DNA of 64,000 nucleotides from Pseudolabrys sp. (GTDB lineage: Bacteria; Pseudomonadota; Alphaproteobacteria; Rhizobiales; Xanthobacteraceae). The DNA lies in assembly GCA_029980465.1 (NCBI GenBank), contig JARYIJ010000002.1, positions 248,001 to 312,000 on the forward strand, read 5' to 3'. This document shows, one piece after another, positions 1 through 11,562 of the stretch. Under the pieces are notes generated by a model that searched no databases, was not told the DNA's origin, and worked only from the letters and a program-made list of their open reading frames with translations. Position numbers and translations under genes: made by a program. Numbering within the stretch: the stretch's first letter is position 1; every line of letters starts with the position of its first letter.

Positions 1-703
1 AACATCGCAGCTTCGTCGCCAAATCAGCCAAGTCCTTGCCGGCGAGATCGACCGGCGCGGTCGGAACTGGCTCGCCCGTGTTGGGGCCGAACTCGTCCGG
101 GCGCGCAATGTGTCCGGTTTGCAGACCGCATTGCGCGGCGGCAATCAGGTCGCGCGTATGCGCCGCGACCATCATGCACTCGCTCGGCGCAAGGTTGAAT
201 GCTTCGCAGGCCGCGAGATAGACGCGCGGCTTCGGCTTGAAGTCGCCAGCGACTTCGGAGCCGAGGATCGCGTCCCAGTGCCAGTCGTTGCGGCGCGCGA
301 GGTCGGCCATCAGCGCGATATTGCCGTTGGAGCATGGCGCCAGCAGAAATCTGCTGCGCAGCCGTTTGAGCGCTTCGGCGACGTCGGGCCAGCCGTCGAG
401 CTTGTGCCAGGCCAGATTGAGTTCGCCGAGCAGACGGTCCGGTAGATTCTTGAGTCCGAAGCGCGGCAGGATGCGCTCCAGATTGCGCCGATGGAGAATA
501 TCGAGCTTGGCGAAGGTCTGCCGCCCCGACCGGACCTCTTCCATGCCGGGCTGGTATTCACCGCGCCAGGCATCGGCAAAGGCGATCCAGTCTGTGGACG
601 GCGCATAAGGCTTCAGGAGTCGCTCGGCCTCGCGGGCGATGCCGGTCCGCCAGTCGACCAGCGATCCGAACACGTCGAAGAAGAGAGCCTTGGGTTGAGC
701 CAT
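1..703 (-). CDS. Haloacid dehalogenase type II (HAD superfamily), cut by the left edge
   Basis: Reading down from the ATG at 703 the frame stays open for 234 codons to the window edge. The protein begins MAQPKALFFDVFGSLVDW, with the HAD nucleophile Asp10. Further motifs are a Ser-Asn-Gly motif II (APCSNGN), the lysine motif EVAGDFKPKP and the MVAAHTRDL acid motif typical of (S)-2-haloacid dehalogenases. These cytoplasmic enzymes hydrolyse 2-haloalkanoates through an aspartyl ester. Family length is about 220-240 residues, so nearly the whole protein is present and only the last few codons are missing. A GGGAG Shine-Dalgarno precedes the start. Substrate is inferred only; other HAD hydrolases share these motifs. 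Confidence 0.85.
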   Translation of the reverse strand, partial: MAQPKALFFDVFGSLVDWRTGIAREAERLLKPYAPSTDWIAFADAWRGEYQPGMEEVRSGRQTFAKLDILHRRNLERILPRFGLKNLPDRLLGELNLAWHKLDGWPDVAEALKRLRSRFLLAPCSNGNIALMADLARRNDWHWDAILGSEVAGDFKPKPRVYLAACEAFNLAPSECMMVAAHTRDLIAAAQCGLQTGHIARPDEFGPNTGEPVPTAPVDLAGKDLADLATKLRC

Positions 704-759
704 GGGGCGTCTCCCGCGCTGGTCGGCGACCCCGGAACCGCCCTAAGTGCTTGATTTAA

Positions 760-836
<77 letters not shown>

Positions 837-1024
837 GCGGGCGCCGTGGGGGAGTATAGGTCGCTCCGAGCCAAGTCAAGGACGCGATGCGGCTTCGGGT
901 AGAGTTGCGAAAAAGCCCCATTTCACGGCAGGATTCGATGTCCCAACCGCTCCGAATCGTCTATTTCGGAAGCGGTGTGATTGGTGGTTCCCATACCACC
1001 GGTTTCAACGAGGAGGGTCCACTG

Positions 1025-1336
1025 ATGGCAGTCGTTCCTGGCGGCAAATCGCCGGCTCCGCCGACCGTGACATTGAAGCATCTGGCGGCGGCACTGGCCG
1101 AGCAACACGAGATGTCCAAGAAGCAGGCGGAAGCCGTTCTCGGCGATCTCGTCGGCAACATCGTCAAGCATCTGAAAAAGGGTGAGCGCATCCGCATCGG
1201 CGGACTGGGCATTCTCCAGGTCCGCAAGCGCGCCGCTCGCATGGGCCGCAATCCGGCCACCGGCGAAGCGATCCAGATCAAGGCGAGCAAGAAGGTCGCC
1301 TTCCGCGCGTCGAAGGAATTGAAAGAGGCAATCTGA
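1025..1336 (+). CDS. HU-family DNA-binding protein, N-terminally extended paralogue
   Basis: 103 residues. After about 12 extra residues comes the HU fold, ending in the beta-arm (RMGRNPATGE) and the helix KVAFRASKELKEAI. The arm proline and the GRNP motif that intercalate bent DNA are present. The start at 1025 is chosen because GAGGAGGG lies just upstream; the frame is open further 5' but without a comparable site. It is a second HU-like protein beside hupB at 2265, and differs by the N-terminal tail and a divergent dimerisation region. Cytoplasmic, nucleoid-associated. It stands alone with its own terminator. Confidence 0.9.
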   Translation: MAVVPGGKSPAPPTVTLKHLAAALAEQHEMSKKQAEAVLGDLVGNIVKHLKKGERIRIGGLGILQVRKRAARMGRNPATGEAIQIKASKKVAFRASKELKEAI

Positions 1337-1364
1337 AGGCTAAGGCCGGACCCTCCGGGGGCCA

Positions 1365-1400
1365 ACGGCAGGCGCGCACAGCGCCTGCCGTTTTTGTTTT
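1365..1400 (+). terminator. Rho-independent terminator of the HU paralogue
   Basis: An 11-bp stem (ACGGCAGGCGC / GCGCCTGCCGT) with a five-base loop is followed by TTTTTGTTTT, 28 bases after the HU stop codon. Confidence 0.92.
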
Positions 1401-1509
1401 CAGCGCAGGCTCCAAATTCCTCCTGACCCAACCGAGCAGCCCGCTACCGCCACGCACGATCGTCGGCTAGCATCGGTACGGCTGCGGCGAGATGGAAAAG
1501 AGGGCGAAG

Positions 1510-1941
1510 ATGTCTGGATCGGCAAACGCCGGCGTCGCGGTGATCAAGCCCGGCCAAACCTATGTAGGCAAGCAGGGTTTCACCTACGGTGCGGGCGCAT
1601 CGGCAGAAACCGTCGGCGCGCGGAACATTTGCATGAACGTACTCCCGATGCCGTCCGGTGTGGTCGCCAAGGCGCATTATCACAAGGGCATCGAGACCAT
1701 CGCCTACATGCTCGAAGGCGAATGCGCGGTTTATTACGGCAGCAATCTGCAGGAACGGGTGTTGGTGCGCCAAGGCGAGCAGTGTTTCGTTGCGGCTGAC
1801 ATGCCGCACGCACCACGCAACGAGAGCGGCAAGCCGTGCACGTGGATCGTCGTGCACTCGTCCGGGAGCGATCAGGACGGTATCGTTCTGCTGCCAGGCC
1901 TTGATGCAGAACTGGCGCAAAGAATGGGCACACCGACATAA
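1510..1941 (+). CDS. Cupin-domain protein
   Basis: 143 residues from the preferred ATG at 1510, which has GAGGGCGA upstream; an in-frame ATG at 1492 is also possible. A single cupin barrel is seen. Motif 1 has the HYHKGIE metal-binding His-x-His-x3-Glu with Gly spacing as in the family consensus. Motif 2 ends in PHAPRN with the fourth ligand His. This indicates a mononuclear metal enzyme or sugar/ligand-binding cupin of the cytoplasm. The substrate cannot be told from the sequence and the neighbours (tRNA genes, HU) give no pathway hint. Confidence 0.85.
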   Translation: MSGSANAGVAVIKPGQTYVGKQGFTYGAGASAETVGARNICMNVLPMPSGVVAKAHYHKGIETIAYMLEGECAVYYGSNLQERVLVRQGEQCFVAADMPHAPRNESGKPCTWIVVHSSGSDQDGIVLLPGLDAELAQRMGTPT

Positions 1942-2063
1942 CGCTTGCCTGAACTGGGCCCGAGCCTGATTCAAGCTGGCAGCAGGGCTTTATTTCAACT
2001 CCGAACCAGACGCGGACCTTGGAGCTTTTTGAAAATGCGCGGGCTCGAACGACGGCGCCGCGG

Positions 2064-2136
2064 TGGGCGGTGACGGACTCGAACCGCCGACATCCTGCGT
2101 GTAAAGCAGGCGCTCTACCAACTGAGCTAACCGCCC
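2064..2136 (-). tRNA. tRNA-Val (TAC)
   Basis: The reverse strand gives acceptor GGGCGGT paired with ACCGCCC, a D-arm with AGCTCAGTTGG, anticodon loop TTTACAC (TAC) and the T-arm GGTTCGAGTCC. The discriminator is A. The DNA continues CCG, so the terminal CCA is not fully encoded, unlike the Asp, Leu and Pro genes in this window. Confidence 0.97.
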
Positions 2137-2264
2137 TGGTCCGGCCTTGTGCCGCGCGTTATCGCCCTGCTCTCCGCCGATGGCAAGCCTCCGGCGGCGA
2201 CCGGCGCCAATGAAAACGCCTCCGCGTCGCAACGCGGAGGCGTCGGAATGAAACGGAACGGCGA

Positions 2265-2540
2265 TCAGTTATTGATCGCTTCCTTGAGACCCTTGCCGGC
2301 GGAGAAACGCGGCCGGTTGGCGGCCTTGATCTGCACCGGCGCGCCAGTACGCGGATCGCGGCCTTCGCGCGCGGAGCGCTTGACCACGCGGAAATTGCCG
2401 AACCCCATGATCTTGACGTCCTGACCTTCACGCAAAGTGGTGGTGATCGCGTCAAACGTCGCATCGACCGCGGAGGCCGCGGCCGTCTTCGTCATGCGCG
2501 TCTTGTCGGCCACCAACGTAATCAGCTCATTCTTGGTCAT
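2265..2540 (-). CDS. hupB: DNA-binding protein HU-beta
   Basis: 91 residues starting MTKNELITLVADKTRMTKT, with the HU core FGNFRVVKRSAREGRDPRTG and the C-terminal GLKEAINN. It is a nucleoid protein that binds and bends DNA as a dimer. The ATG at 2540 is preceded by AGGGAAGG and gives the usual HU length; the frame is open 53 codons further upstream but that stretch covers the lon terminator. It lies directly downstream of lon on the same strand, the standard alphaproteobacterial order, separated by a terminator, so it probably has its own promoter in the 110 bases before the start. Confidence 0.96.
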   Translation of the reverse strand: MTKNELITLVADKTRMTKTAAASAVDATFDAITTTLREGQDVKIMGFGNFRVVKRSAREGRDPRTGAPVQIKAANRPRFSAGKGLKEAINN

Positions 2541-2652
2541 GGCCTTCCCTCTGCTCTCGAAGCGGCGGCCGGACGGCTCGCCCTCGCGCAAGAATCCGCC
2601 CGAACGGACGCGATTCGCAACGATTCGATTGCCGCGCCCGGTTCCAGCCAAA

Positions 2653-2684
2653 TGAAAACGGCGGGGTCCGAAGGCCCCGCCGTT
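2653..2684 (-). terminator. Rho-independent terminator of lon
   Basis: On the minus strand a 10-bp perfect stem (AACGGCGGGG / CCCCGCCGTT) with an eight-base loop runs into TTTTC. It lies 23 bases beyond the lon stop codon and before hupB. Confidence 0.88.
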
Positions 2685-2706
2685 CGATTTCGCCGTCATT
2701 GACCGC

Positions 2707-5142
<2,436 letters not shown>

Positions 5143-5453
5143 CGTGTCTTCCTTTTCTGCGCCCCTTCCCGCAGGCCCCGCTCGAGCGGCAGCCCAAAGG
5201 AAGTGCTCTGCTGTGTCGGGCTAGGGAGATCGGAGGGAGCTACCGGTGCCCGCAAACCTGCGGACGCGGCCCCTGACCCAAACGTGAGGCAAGCTTTCGT
5301 GTGCACAAACGCTTCGTGCACAATACGTAGGATGGCCCTCGCAGGTCCGCAAGTAAGCCTGGTTTTTCCAGTTAAAACAGCGTGCCGGAACTCCGGCGAT
5401 GCTCTCAGGTCGCCCGAATCGAGAACGTCCGGCGGCGCCGGGAGCGGCAAGGG
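5143..5453 (-). promoter_or_regulatory. lon-clpX intergenic region with a GTGCAC dyad
   Basis: 311 bases without a credible gene. A clean dyad, TGTGCAC-N9-GTGCACA, lies at 5300-5322, about 160 bases upstream of lon. A short CTGG/CCAG hairpin with a T-run sits at 5359-5371, 80-100 bases beyond clpX. I could not identify a convincing sigma-32 promoter by eye. The dyad may be an operator; that is inference. Confidence 0.4.
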
Positions 5454-6731
5454 CTACGCGCTCGCTCCGGCGGTCCCGCCCGTCCGATCGCTACGGTCGG
5501 CGTAGATGTAGAGCGGCCGCGCCGTCCCCTCGACAACCTCCTTGGAGATCACGACCTCTTCCACGCCCTCGAGGCTTGGCAACTCAAACATCGTATCGAG
5601 CAGGATGCCTTCCATGATCGAACGCAGCCCCCGCGCACCGGTCTTGCGCTCGATAGCCTTGCGGGCGATCGCGCCGAGCGCTTCCTCGGCCAGCGTGAGA
5701 TCGATCGATTCCATCTCGAACAGCCGCTGGTACTGCTTGACCAAAGCGTTTTTCGGCTCGACCAGAATCTTCTTGAGCGAAGCCTCATCGAGGTCTTCCA
5801 GGGTCGCCACGACTGGCAATCGGCCGACGAACTCAGGGATGAGGCCGTACTTGAGCAAGTCCTCCGGCTCGACCTCGCGGAAGATTTCACCGGTCTTGCG
5901 ATCCTCCGGCGCCAGAACCTTGGCGCCGAAGCCGATCGAAGTCGAGCGGCCGCGCGCCGAGATGATCTTGTCGAGGCCGGCGAACGCGCCGCCGCACACG
6001 AACAGGATGTTGGTCGTGTCGACCTGCAGGAATTCCTGCTGCGGATGCTTGCGGCCGCCCTGCGGAGGCACCGAGGCAATGGTGCCTTCCATGATCTTGA
6101 GCAGCGCCTGCTGCACGCCCTCGCCCGACACGTCGCGCGTGATCGATGGGTTGTCGGACTTGCGAGAGATCTTGTCGATCTCGTCGATGTAAACGATGCC
6201 GCGCTGAGCCCGCTCGACATTGTAGTCGGCCGCCTGCAGCAACTTGAGAATGATGTTCTCGACGTCCTCGCCGACATAACCGGCCTCGGTTAATGTCGTC
6301 GCATCCGCCATCGTGAATGGCACGTCGAGAATGCGCGCGAGCGTCTGCGCGAGCAGCGTCTTGCCCGAGCCGGTCGGACCGATCAGCAGGATGTTCGACT
6401 TCGCCAGTTCGACGTCGCTGTGCTTGGCCTGATGATTGAGGCGCTTATAGTGGTTGTGCACCGCCACGGACAGCACGCGCTTGGCATGCCCCTGGCCGAT
6501 CACGTAGTCGTCGAGAACCTTGCAGATTTCCTTCGGCGTTGGAATGCCATCGCGCGACTTCACCAGCGAGGACTTGTTCTCCTCGCGGATGATATCCATG
6601 CACAGTTCGACGCACTCGTCGCAGATGAAGACGGTCGGACCGGCGATCAGCTTGCGGACTTCGTGCTGGCTCTTGCCGCAGAACGAGCAATAAAGCGTGT
6701 TCTTCGAATCGCTGCCGCCAACCTTGCTCAT
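5454..6731 (-). CDS. clpX: ATP-dependent Clp protease ATP-binding subunit ClpX
   Basis: 425 residues. The N-terminal zinc-binding domain has Cys15, Cys18, Cys37 and Cys40. It is followed by an AAA+ domain with Walker A GPTGSGKT, Walker [11 protein letters not shown] and the pore motif GYVGED; the ClpP-docking IGF loop appears as SIGFGAK. It unfolds tagged proteins and feeds them to ClpP in the cytoplasm. GGAGAGTGG precedes the ATG. It lies downstream of clpP on the same strand with 276 bases between, enough for its own promoter. Confidence 0.99.
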   Translation of the reverse strand: MSKVGGSDSKNTLYCSFCGKSQHEVRKLIAGPTVFICDECVELCMDIIREENKSSLVKSRDGIPTPKEICKVLDDYVIGQGHAKRVLSVAVHNHYKRLNHQAKHSDVELAKSNILLIGPTGSGKTLLAQTLARILDVPFTMADATTLTEAGYVGEDVENIILKLLQAADYNVERAQRGIVYIDEIDKISRKSDNPSITRDVSGEGVQQALLKIMEGTIASVPPQGGRKHPQQEFLQVDTTNILFVCGGAFAGLDKIISARGRSTSIGFGAKVLAPEDRKTGEIFREVEPEDLLKYGLIPEFVGRLPVVATLEDLDEASLKKILVEPKNALVKQYQRLFEMESIDLTLAEEALGAIARKAIERKTGARGLRSIMEGILLDTMFELPSLEGVEEVVISKEVVEGTARPLYIYADRSDRTGGTAGASA

Positions 6732-6811
6732 TCCACTCTCCGTCTCCAGCGGGGGCTTGGGCCCCGCCGAACTCGATGCACGTCTCGCGCCACCCTTGCC
6801 CGGCGCACTAT

Positions 6812-6839
6812 AGGACCGAACGGTTACTCAATCGGTCCT
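6812..6839 (-). promoter_or_regulatory. Inverted repeat in the clpP-clpX spacer
   Basis: AGGACCGA and TCGGTCCT form an 8-bp perfect dyad separated by 12 bases, about 80 bases upstream of the clpX start. No T-run follows on the minus strand, so an operator or mRNA stem is more likely than a clpP terminator. Function is inferred. Confidence 0.4.
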
Positions 6840-7007
6840 TATTTCATCTCCTCCGCCGCATAAGCGAAGCATGCTACGGGCAGGATAATCAAGATTCGAT
6901 TAACGATAACAGGTCCGCAAAGCACATCGGGACAATTTGGCCGGATCGAGGCATTTCGAGCACCCTAATCGCAAGCCTCATGCAGCTTTTTGCGCCACCT
7001 CAAATCA

Positions 7008-7640
7008 TTACGCCGCCGGCGGCAGCAACTCGTCCGGACGCTTGTCGATGACCTTGTCGACGAGCCCGAACTCCCGGGCCGCGTCGGCGGTCAGGAAGTA
7101 ATCGCGTTCGAGCGCATCCTCGATCTTCTTGAGCGACTGCCCCGTATGCTTGACGTAAATCTCGTTGAGCCGCTTCTTCAGGTTCAGGATTTCCTGGGCA
7201 TGCAGCATGATGTCGGTCGCCTGGCCCTGGAACCCGCCGGACGGCTGGTGGACCATGATGCGCGCGTTCGGCAGCGCGAACCGCATATCCTTTTCGCCGC
7301 ACGCCAGCAGCAGGGAACCCATCGACGCCGCCTGGCCGACACACAAGGTCGCCACCGGCGGACGGATGAACTGCATGGTGTCGTAAATCGCCATGCCCGA
7401 TGTCACCACCCCGCCCGGCGAGTTGATGTACATCGAGATTTCCTTCTTCGGATTCTCCGCCTCGAGGAAGAGCAGTTGCGCCACGACCAGCGTGGACATG
7501 CCGTCCTCGATCGGGCCCGTAATGAAGATGATGCGCTCCTTGAGCAGGCGCGAGAAGATATCATAGGCCCGTTCGCCGCGGTTGGTCTGCTCGACCACCA
7601 TCGGGACCAGATTCATGTAGGTTTCGGCTGGATCTCTCAT
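7008..7640 (-). CDS. clpP: ATP-dependent Clp protease proteolytic subunit ClpP
   Basis: 210 residues with the complete Ser-His-Asp triad: Ser106 in GQAASMGS, His131 in MVHQPSGG, Asp180 in ERDYF. It forms the tetradecameric proteolytic chamber used by ClpX (next gene) and ClpA. The start at 7640 has GGGAGGCGAG immediately upstream. tig-clpP-clpX-lon is the conserved alphaproteobacterial arrangement. Confidence 0.99.
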   Translation of the reverse strand: MRDPAETYMNLVPMVVEQTNRGERAYDIFSRLLKERIIFITGPIEDGMSTLVVAQLLFLEAENPKKEISMYINSPGGVVTSGMAIYDTMQFIRPPVATLCVGQAASMGSLLLACGEKDMRFALPNARIMVHQPSGGFQGQATDIMLHAQEILNLKKRLNEIYVKHTGQSLKKIEDALERDYFLTADAAREFGLVDKVIDKRPDELLPPAA

Positions 7641-7778
7641 CTCGCCTCCCCGGCGATTGCGTTCGACGAATCGCGCTCGATTAGACTGGACGCCACGGCG
7701 TCAAGGCAAGACGGCACGGCTCAAGTCAGTTAATCGCGTCTAACCGGGTTGCAAGGGCAAACACGGCCGCAACGGCGG

Positions 7779-9134
7779 TCACGCCGCCTCGGCCTCGTCG
7801 TCCTTGAACAGCTCGTCGCGCGACACCTTCTGGTCGGTGACTTGAGCAAGCTCCAGCAGGAAGTCGACGACCTTTTCCTCGTAGATTGGCGCACGCAAGG
7901 TTGCGACGGCCTGCGGGTTCTTCTGGTAAAATTCCCAAATCTGCTTTTCCTGTCCAGGATAGGCCCGCGCCTGTTCGACGACGGCGCGGCTCAGTTCTTC
8001 GTCGGTGACATTGATATTGTTCTTCTCGCCGATCTCGGCCAGGACAAGGCCGAGACGAACGCGACGCTCCGAAATCCGCTGATATTCCTCGCGGGCTTTC
8101 TCTTCGGTCGTCTCCTCGTCCGCGAAAGTCTTCTTTTCACGCTCCATCTCGTTCTTGACCTGCGCCCACACGCGCTCGAACTCATCCGTCACCAGCGACG
8201 GCGGGGCTTCAAACTTGTGGGCGTTATCCAATGCGTCGAGCAGCTTGCGCTTGATCTTCTGGCGCGACATCGCGGCGTGCTCACGCTCGATCCGTTCCTT
8301 GATCGCGGCGCGCAGCTTGTCGAGCGACTCCAAGCCCAGCGACTTGGCAAAGTCGTCATTAATCTGGAGTTCGCCCGGAGTCTGAATGCCCTTGACGGTG
8401 ACGTCGAAGCTCGCGGTTTTTCCAGCGAGCGCGGCGCTCAGATAGTTCTGCGGGAACGTAGCGGTGACCGTCTTCTTGTCGCCTTCGCCGACGCCGATCA
8501 GTTGATCCTCGAAGCCAGGAATGAATGTGCCGGAGCCGATCTCCACAACCACGTCACCACCGGTGCCGCCTTCGAACGGCTTACCGTCGATCGACCCGGT
8601 GAAATCGATAGTGACACGATCGCCACTCGCCGCCTTCTCACCGGCGGGCTTGGGAGCATAGGGGCGATTTTGTTTGGCAAGGCCTGCCAGCGCGTCGTCA
8701 ATTTCTTTCTCGCTCACGTCGGCGGTCAGCCGCGTCAGCTTGATGGCCTTGAAGTCGGCGAGCGTGATTGGCGGCAGAATTTCGATCGCCACGGTGTAAT
8801 CGAGATCGCTCTTGCCGTTGATCAGATTTTCGACATCGCCCTGCTCGCTCGGCAATGTCACCTTCGGCTCTCCGGCGAGCTTGAACCCGTTATCAGTCAC
8901 GATCTGGCTGTTGGCATCGCGGACGGTCGCTTCAATCACCTCGGCCATCGCCGAGCGGCCGTAGAGCCGCTTGAGGTGCGATACCGGCACCTTGCCCGGG
9001 CGAAAGCCGCTGATCTGGACACGGCCCTTGATGTCGTTGAGGCGCTCGTTGACCTTGGCGTCGAGCTCTGCGGCCGGCACAACGACCTTGTATTCGCGCT
9101 TGAGGCCTTCGGACTGGGTCTGGGTAACTTGCAT
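7779..9134 (-). CDS. tig: Trigger factor, ribosome-associated chaperone and prolyl isomerase
   Basis: 451 residues. The N-terminal ribosome-binding domain carries the signature GFRPGKVP (consensus GFRxGKxP). The central FKBP-type PPIase domain (about 150-240) has DRVTIDFTGSIDG, and the C-terminal helical substrate-binding arms end in an acidic tail (DDEAEAA). It binds nascent chains at the ribosomal exit. It is first in the tig-clpP-clpX-lon group; 138 bases separate it from clpP. The window's tRNA-Leu lies just upstream on the same strand. Confidence 0.98.
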   Translation of the reverse strand: MQVTQTQSEGLKREYKVVVPAAELDAKVNERLNDIKGRVQISGFRPGKVPVSHLKRLYGRSAMAEVIEATVRDANSQIVTDNGFKLAGEPKVTLPSEQGDVENLINGKSDLDYTVAIEILPPITLADFKAIKLTRLTADVSEKEIDDALAGLAKQNRPYAPKPAGEKAASGDRVTIDFTGSIDGKPFEGGTGGDVVVEIGSGTFIPGFEDQLIGVGEGDKKTVTATFPQNYLSAALAGKTASFDVTVKGIQTPGELQINDDFAKSLGLESLDKLRAAIKERIEREHAAMSRQKIKRKLLDALDNAHKFEAPPSLVTDEFERVWAQVKNEMEREKKTFADEETTEEKAREEYQRISERRVRLGLVLAEIGEKNNINVTDEELSRAVVEQARAYPGQEKQIWEFYQKNPQAVATLRAPIYEEKVVDFLLELAQVTDQKVSRDELFKDDEAEAA

Positions 9135-9197
9135 GATCTCGTCAATCTTTCATCACAGGAGCGCGCGCCGGCGCGGCGCTCAAAACATGATCCTCGG

Positions 9198-9282
<85 letters not shown>

Positions 9283-9405
9283 TCAGGCCATCTCCTCGTT
9301 CGACGCCGAATGTTGGCTGGCCTGCGCGTCGCGTGCCTGTCTGGCTCCCGGCTGCGGGCGCGCGCTGTATAGCACGCAGCAAGCGGAGAGCAACGCGGCG
9401 CGGGC

Positions 9406-10896
9406 CTATCCCGCCAGGAACTTGCGATAGACCGCGGGCAGCATTTCCGGAAGGTCTTCGGATATGAGGCCGGGGCCGAAGGCATTGGCGGCTTCGCCAT
9501 GCAGCCAGGCCGCCGCCGCTGCGGCCTCGAAGGCCGGCATGCCCTGGGCCAGCAAGCCGGCAATCATGCCGGCCAGGACATCGCCGGCGCCCGCGGTGGC
9601 CAAAGTCGGCGGCGCGTTGGCTGTGACGGCGGCGCGCCCATCCGGCGAGGCGATCACCGTGTCCGGTCCCTTGATGAGAAGGATTGCCTCGCTTAATCTG
9701 GCCGCTGTGCGCGCTCCTTCAAGTTTTGATTTAATATTACCTATTCTCTCTAATCCATTGAATAAACGTTCAAATTCTCCGGAATGAGGCGTCAGGATAA
9801 CGGGGCTCCTTCGGGCTTTTATAGCTGTCGTCAAACTCTCCAGATGACCGGCAAAGCTGGTCAACGCATCGGCATCCAGCAGGACGGCGGCCGGGGATGT
9901 CAGCGCCGCGGCCACCAGATCGCGCATCGGCGCGCCGACCCCGCCGCCCGGACCGAGCACGGCGACATTGTGCCGACGATCGGCGAGCAATGAGCCGAGG
10001 TCGACCGCCGTATCGACCATACGCACCATGATCGCGGTCGTCGCGGCGGCATGAACGGCCAATGTATCGTTTGGCGCGGCGATGGTGACGAGGCCGGCAC
10101 CGGCCCGCAACGCGCCCCGCGCGGCGAGCCGCGCGGCCCCGGTTGCCGGCATTTTGCCTGACACAACAACGGCATGGCCGCGGTTGTATTTATGGCCGTC
10201 GATCCGCGGCACCGGAAAATGGGCGCGCCAAAGATCGGGCTCGTTGGCCGAACATAGCGGCTTGATCGCCGACAGAACCGCATGGTCGATGCCGATATCG
10301 GCCACCGTCACCCGCCCGCAATGCAGCCGGCCCGGCAGCAGCAGATGACCCGGCTTCTTGCGGAAAAACGTAATGGTTTCAGTAGCCTTCACGGCCACCG
10401 GACCCATGACGGCGCCCGTGTCGCCGGAAATCCCGCTCGGCAAATCGACCGCGAAAACCGGCCCGGTGGCCCGATACATCGCCTCGATGATCGCTTGCGC
10501 GGCCCCTTGTACGGGCCGATCAAGCCCCGCGCCGAACAGAGCATCGACGATGATCGGATTGTCGGCGAGGGACTCCGGCGTCGCCGGCTCGACCGGCCCG
10601 GTCCACTTCGCCGCCGCGCCGGCGGCGTCGCCCTTGAGCCGCCCGGCCTCGCCGAGCAGCAGGACGCGAACCGAATAGCCGCGCTCGGCCAGGATGCACG
10701 CCGCCACGAAACCATCGCCGCCGTTGTTGCCCGGACCGGCCACCACCGCGACCTTGCGGCCGAGCGGGCAACGCGCCGCGACCGCGTCAGCGACGGCGCG
10801 TCCCGCCCGCTCCATCAAGACGGCACCGGGCGTTCCGGCCGCGATCGTCAGCCGATCGGCCTCGGCCATTTCGGCGGTCGTGAGGAGCTTGATCAT
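9406..10896 (-). CDS. nnrD: Bifunctional NAD(P)H-hydrate epimerase / ADP-dependent dehydratase
   Basis: 496 residues from the ATG at 10896, which starts the conserved MIKLLTTAEMAEAD; upstream codons in the same frame look non-coding. The YjeF_N epimerase half has GPGNNGGDGF and the NnrD kinase-like half has TPHSGEFERL and the ATAGAGDVLAG anion hole. It repairs hydrated NADH/NADPH: the first half interconverts R and S forms and the second removes water using ADP. Cytoplasmic housekeeping enzyme. It is divergent from glnB, with about 270 bases between. Confidence 0.96.
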   Translation of the reverse strand: MIKLLTTAEMAEADRLTIAAGTPGAVLMERAGRAVADAVAARCPLGRKVAVVAGPGNNGGDGFVAACILAERGYSVRVLLLGEAGRLKGDAAGAAAKWTGPVEPATPESLADNPIIVDALFGAGLDRPVQGAAQAIIEAMYRATGPVFAVDLPSGISGDTGAVMGPVAVKATETITFFRKKPGHLLLPGRLHCGRVTVADIGIDHAVLSAIKPLCSANEPDLWRAHFPVPRIDGHKYNRGHAVVVSGKMPATGAARLAARGALRAGAGLVTIAAPNDTLAVHAAATTAIMVRMVDTAVDLGSLLADRRHNVAVLGPGGGVGAPMRDLVAAALTSPAAVLLDADALTSFAGHLESLTTAIKARRSPVILTPHSGEFERLFNGLERIGNIKSKLEGARTAARLSEAILLIKGPDTVIASPDGRAAVTANAPPTLATAGAGDVLAGMIAGLLAQGMPAFEAAAAAAWLHGEAANAFGPGLISEDLPEMLPAVYRKFLAG

Positions 10897-10974
10897 CGGC
10901 GGTAGGCTACCCGGTCTCCGTCGATCGTCACAATCAGCCGTTACCGGCACAATCAGGCCTTGATGCCGTTTCAT

Positions 10975-10989
10975 TAGGCACGTTGCCTA
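10975..10989. promoter_or_regulatory. TAGGCA-CGT-TGCCTA palindrome upstream of nnrD
   Basis: A perfect 6-bp dyad with a 3-base centre, 79-93 bases before the nnrD start and 105-119 bases before the glnB sigma-54 promoter. Downstream at 10998-11013 is an imperfect GCAC-N8-GTGC element. The NtrC consensus has N7, so I do not call it an NtrC box. Which gene these sites serve is unknown. Confidence 0.35.
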
Positions 10990-11093
10990 TAACTAAGGCA
11001 CCGGATTTTGTGCAGAGCACTCGTTTCCCGTCCAGTCCTGCTATAACCGGCGGCAAAACCCGATTTTACGGGCGCGGCGACACCGGCGCCCAA

Positions 11094-11110
11094 TTGGCAC
11101 AAGACGTGCA
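11094..11110 (+). promoter_or_regulatory. Sigma-54 (RpoN) promoter of glnB-glnA
   Basis: TTGGCACAAGACGTGCA matches the -24/-12 consensus, with GG at 11096-11097 and GC at 11108-11109 separated by exactly 10 bases. It lies about 55 bases before the glnB ATG. Sigma-54 plus NtrC control of glnB is established in related bacteria; here it is inferred from the motif. Confidence 0.85.
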
Positions 11111-11116
11111 ATCTGA

Positions 11117-11503
<387 letters not shown>

Positions 11504-11562
11504 CGAGCCGCGCGCCGGTCGCGCGCGGCCATGTATGTTCATAACCGGGGGAATGCATTCCG

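Noticed and set aside
10998..11013. NtrC-box-like GCAC-N8-GTGC before glnB
   Set aside because: The consensus needs seven bases between the half-sites; eight puts the half-sites out of register.
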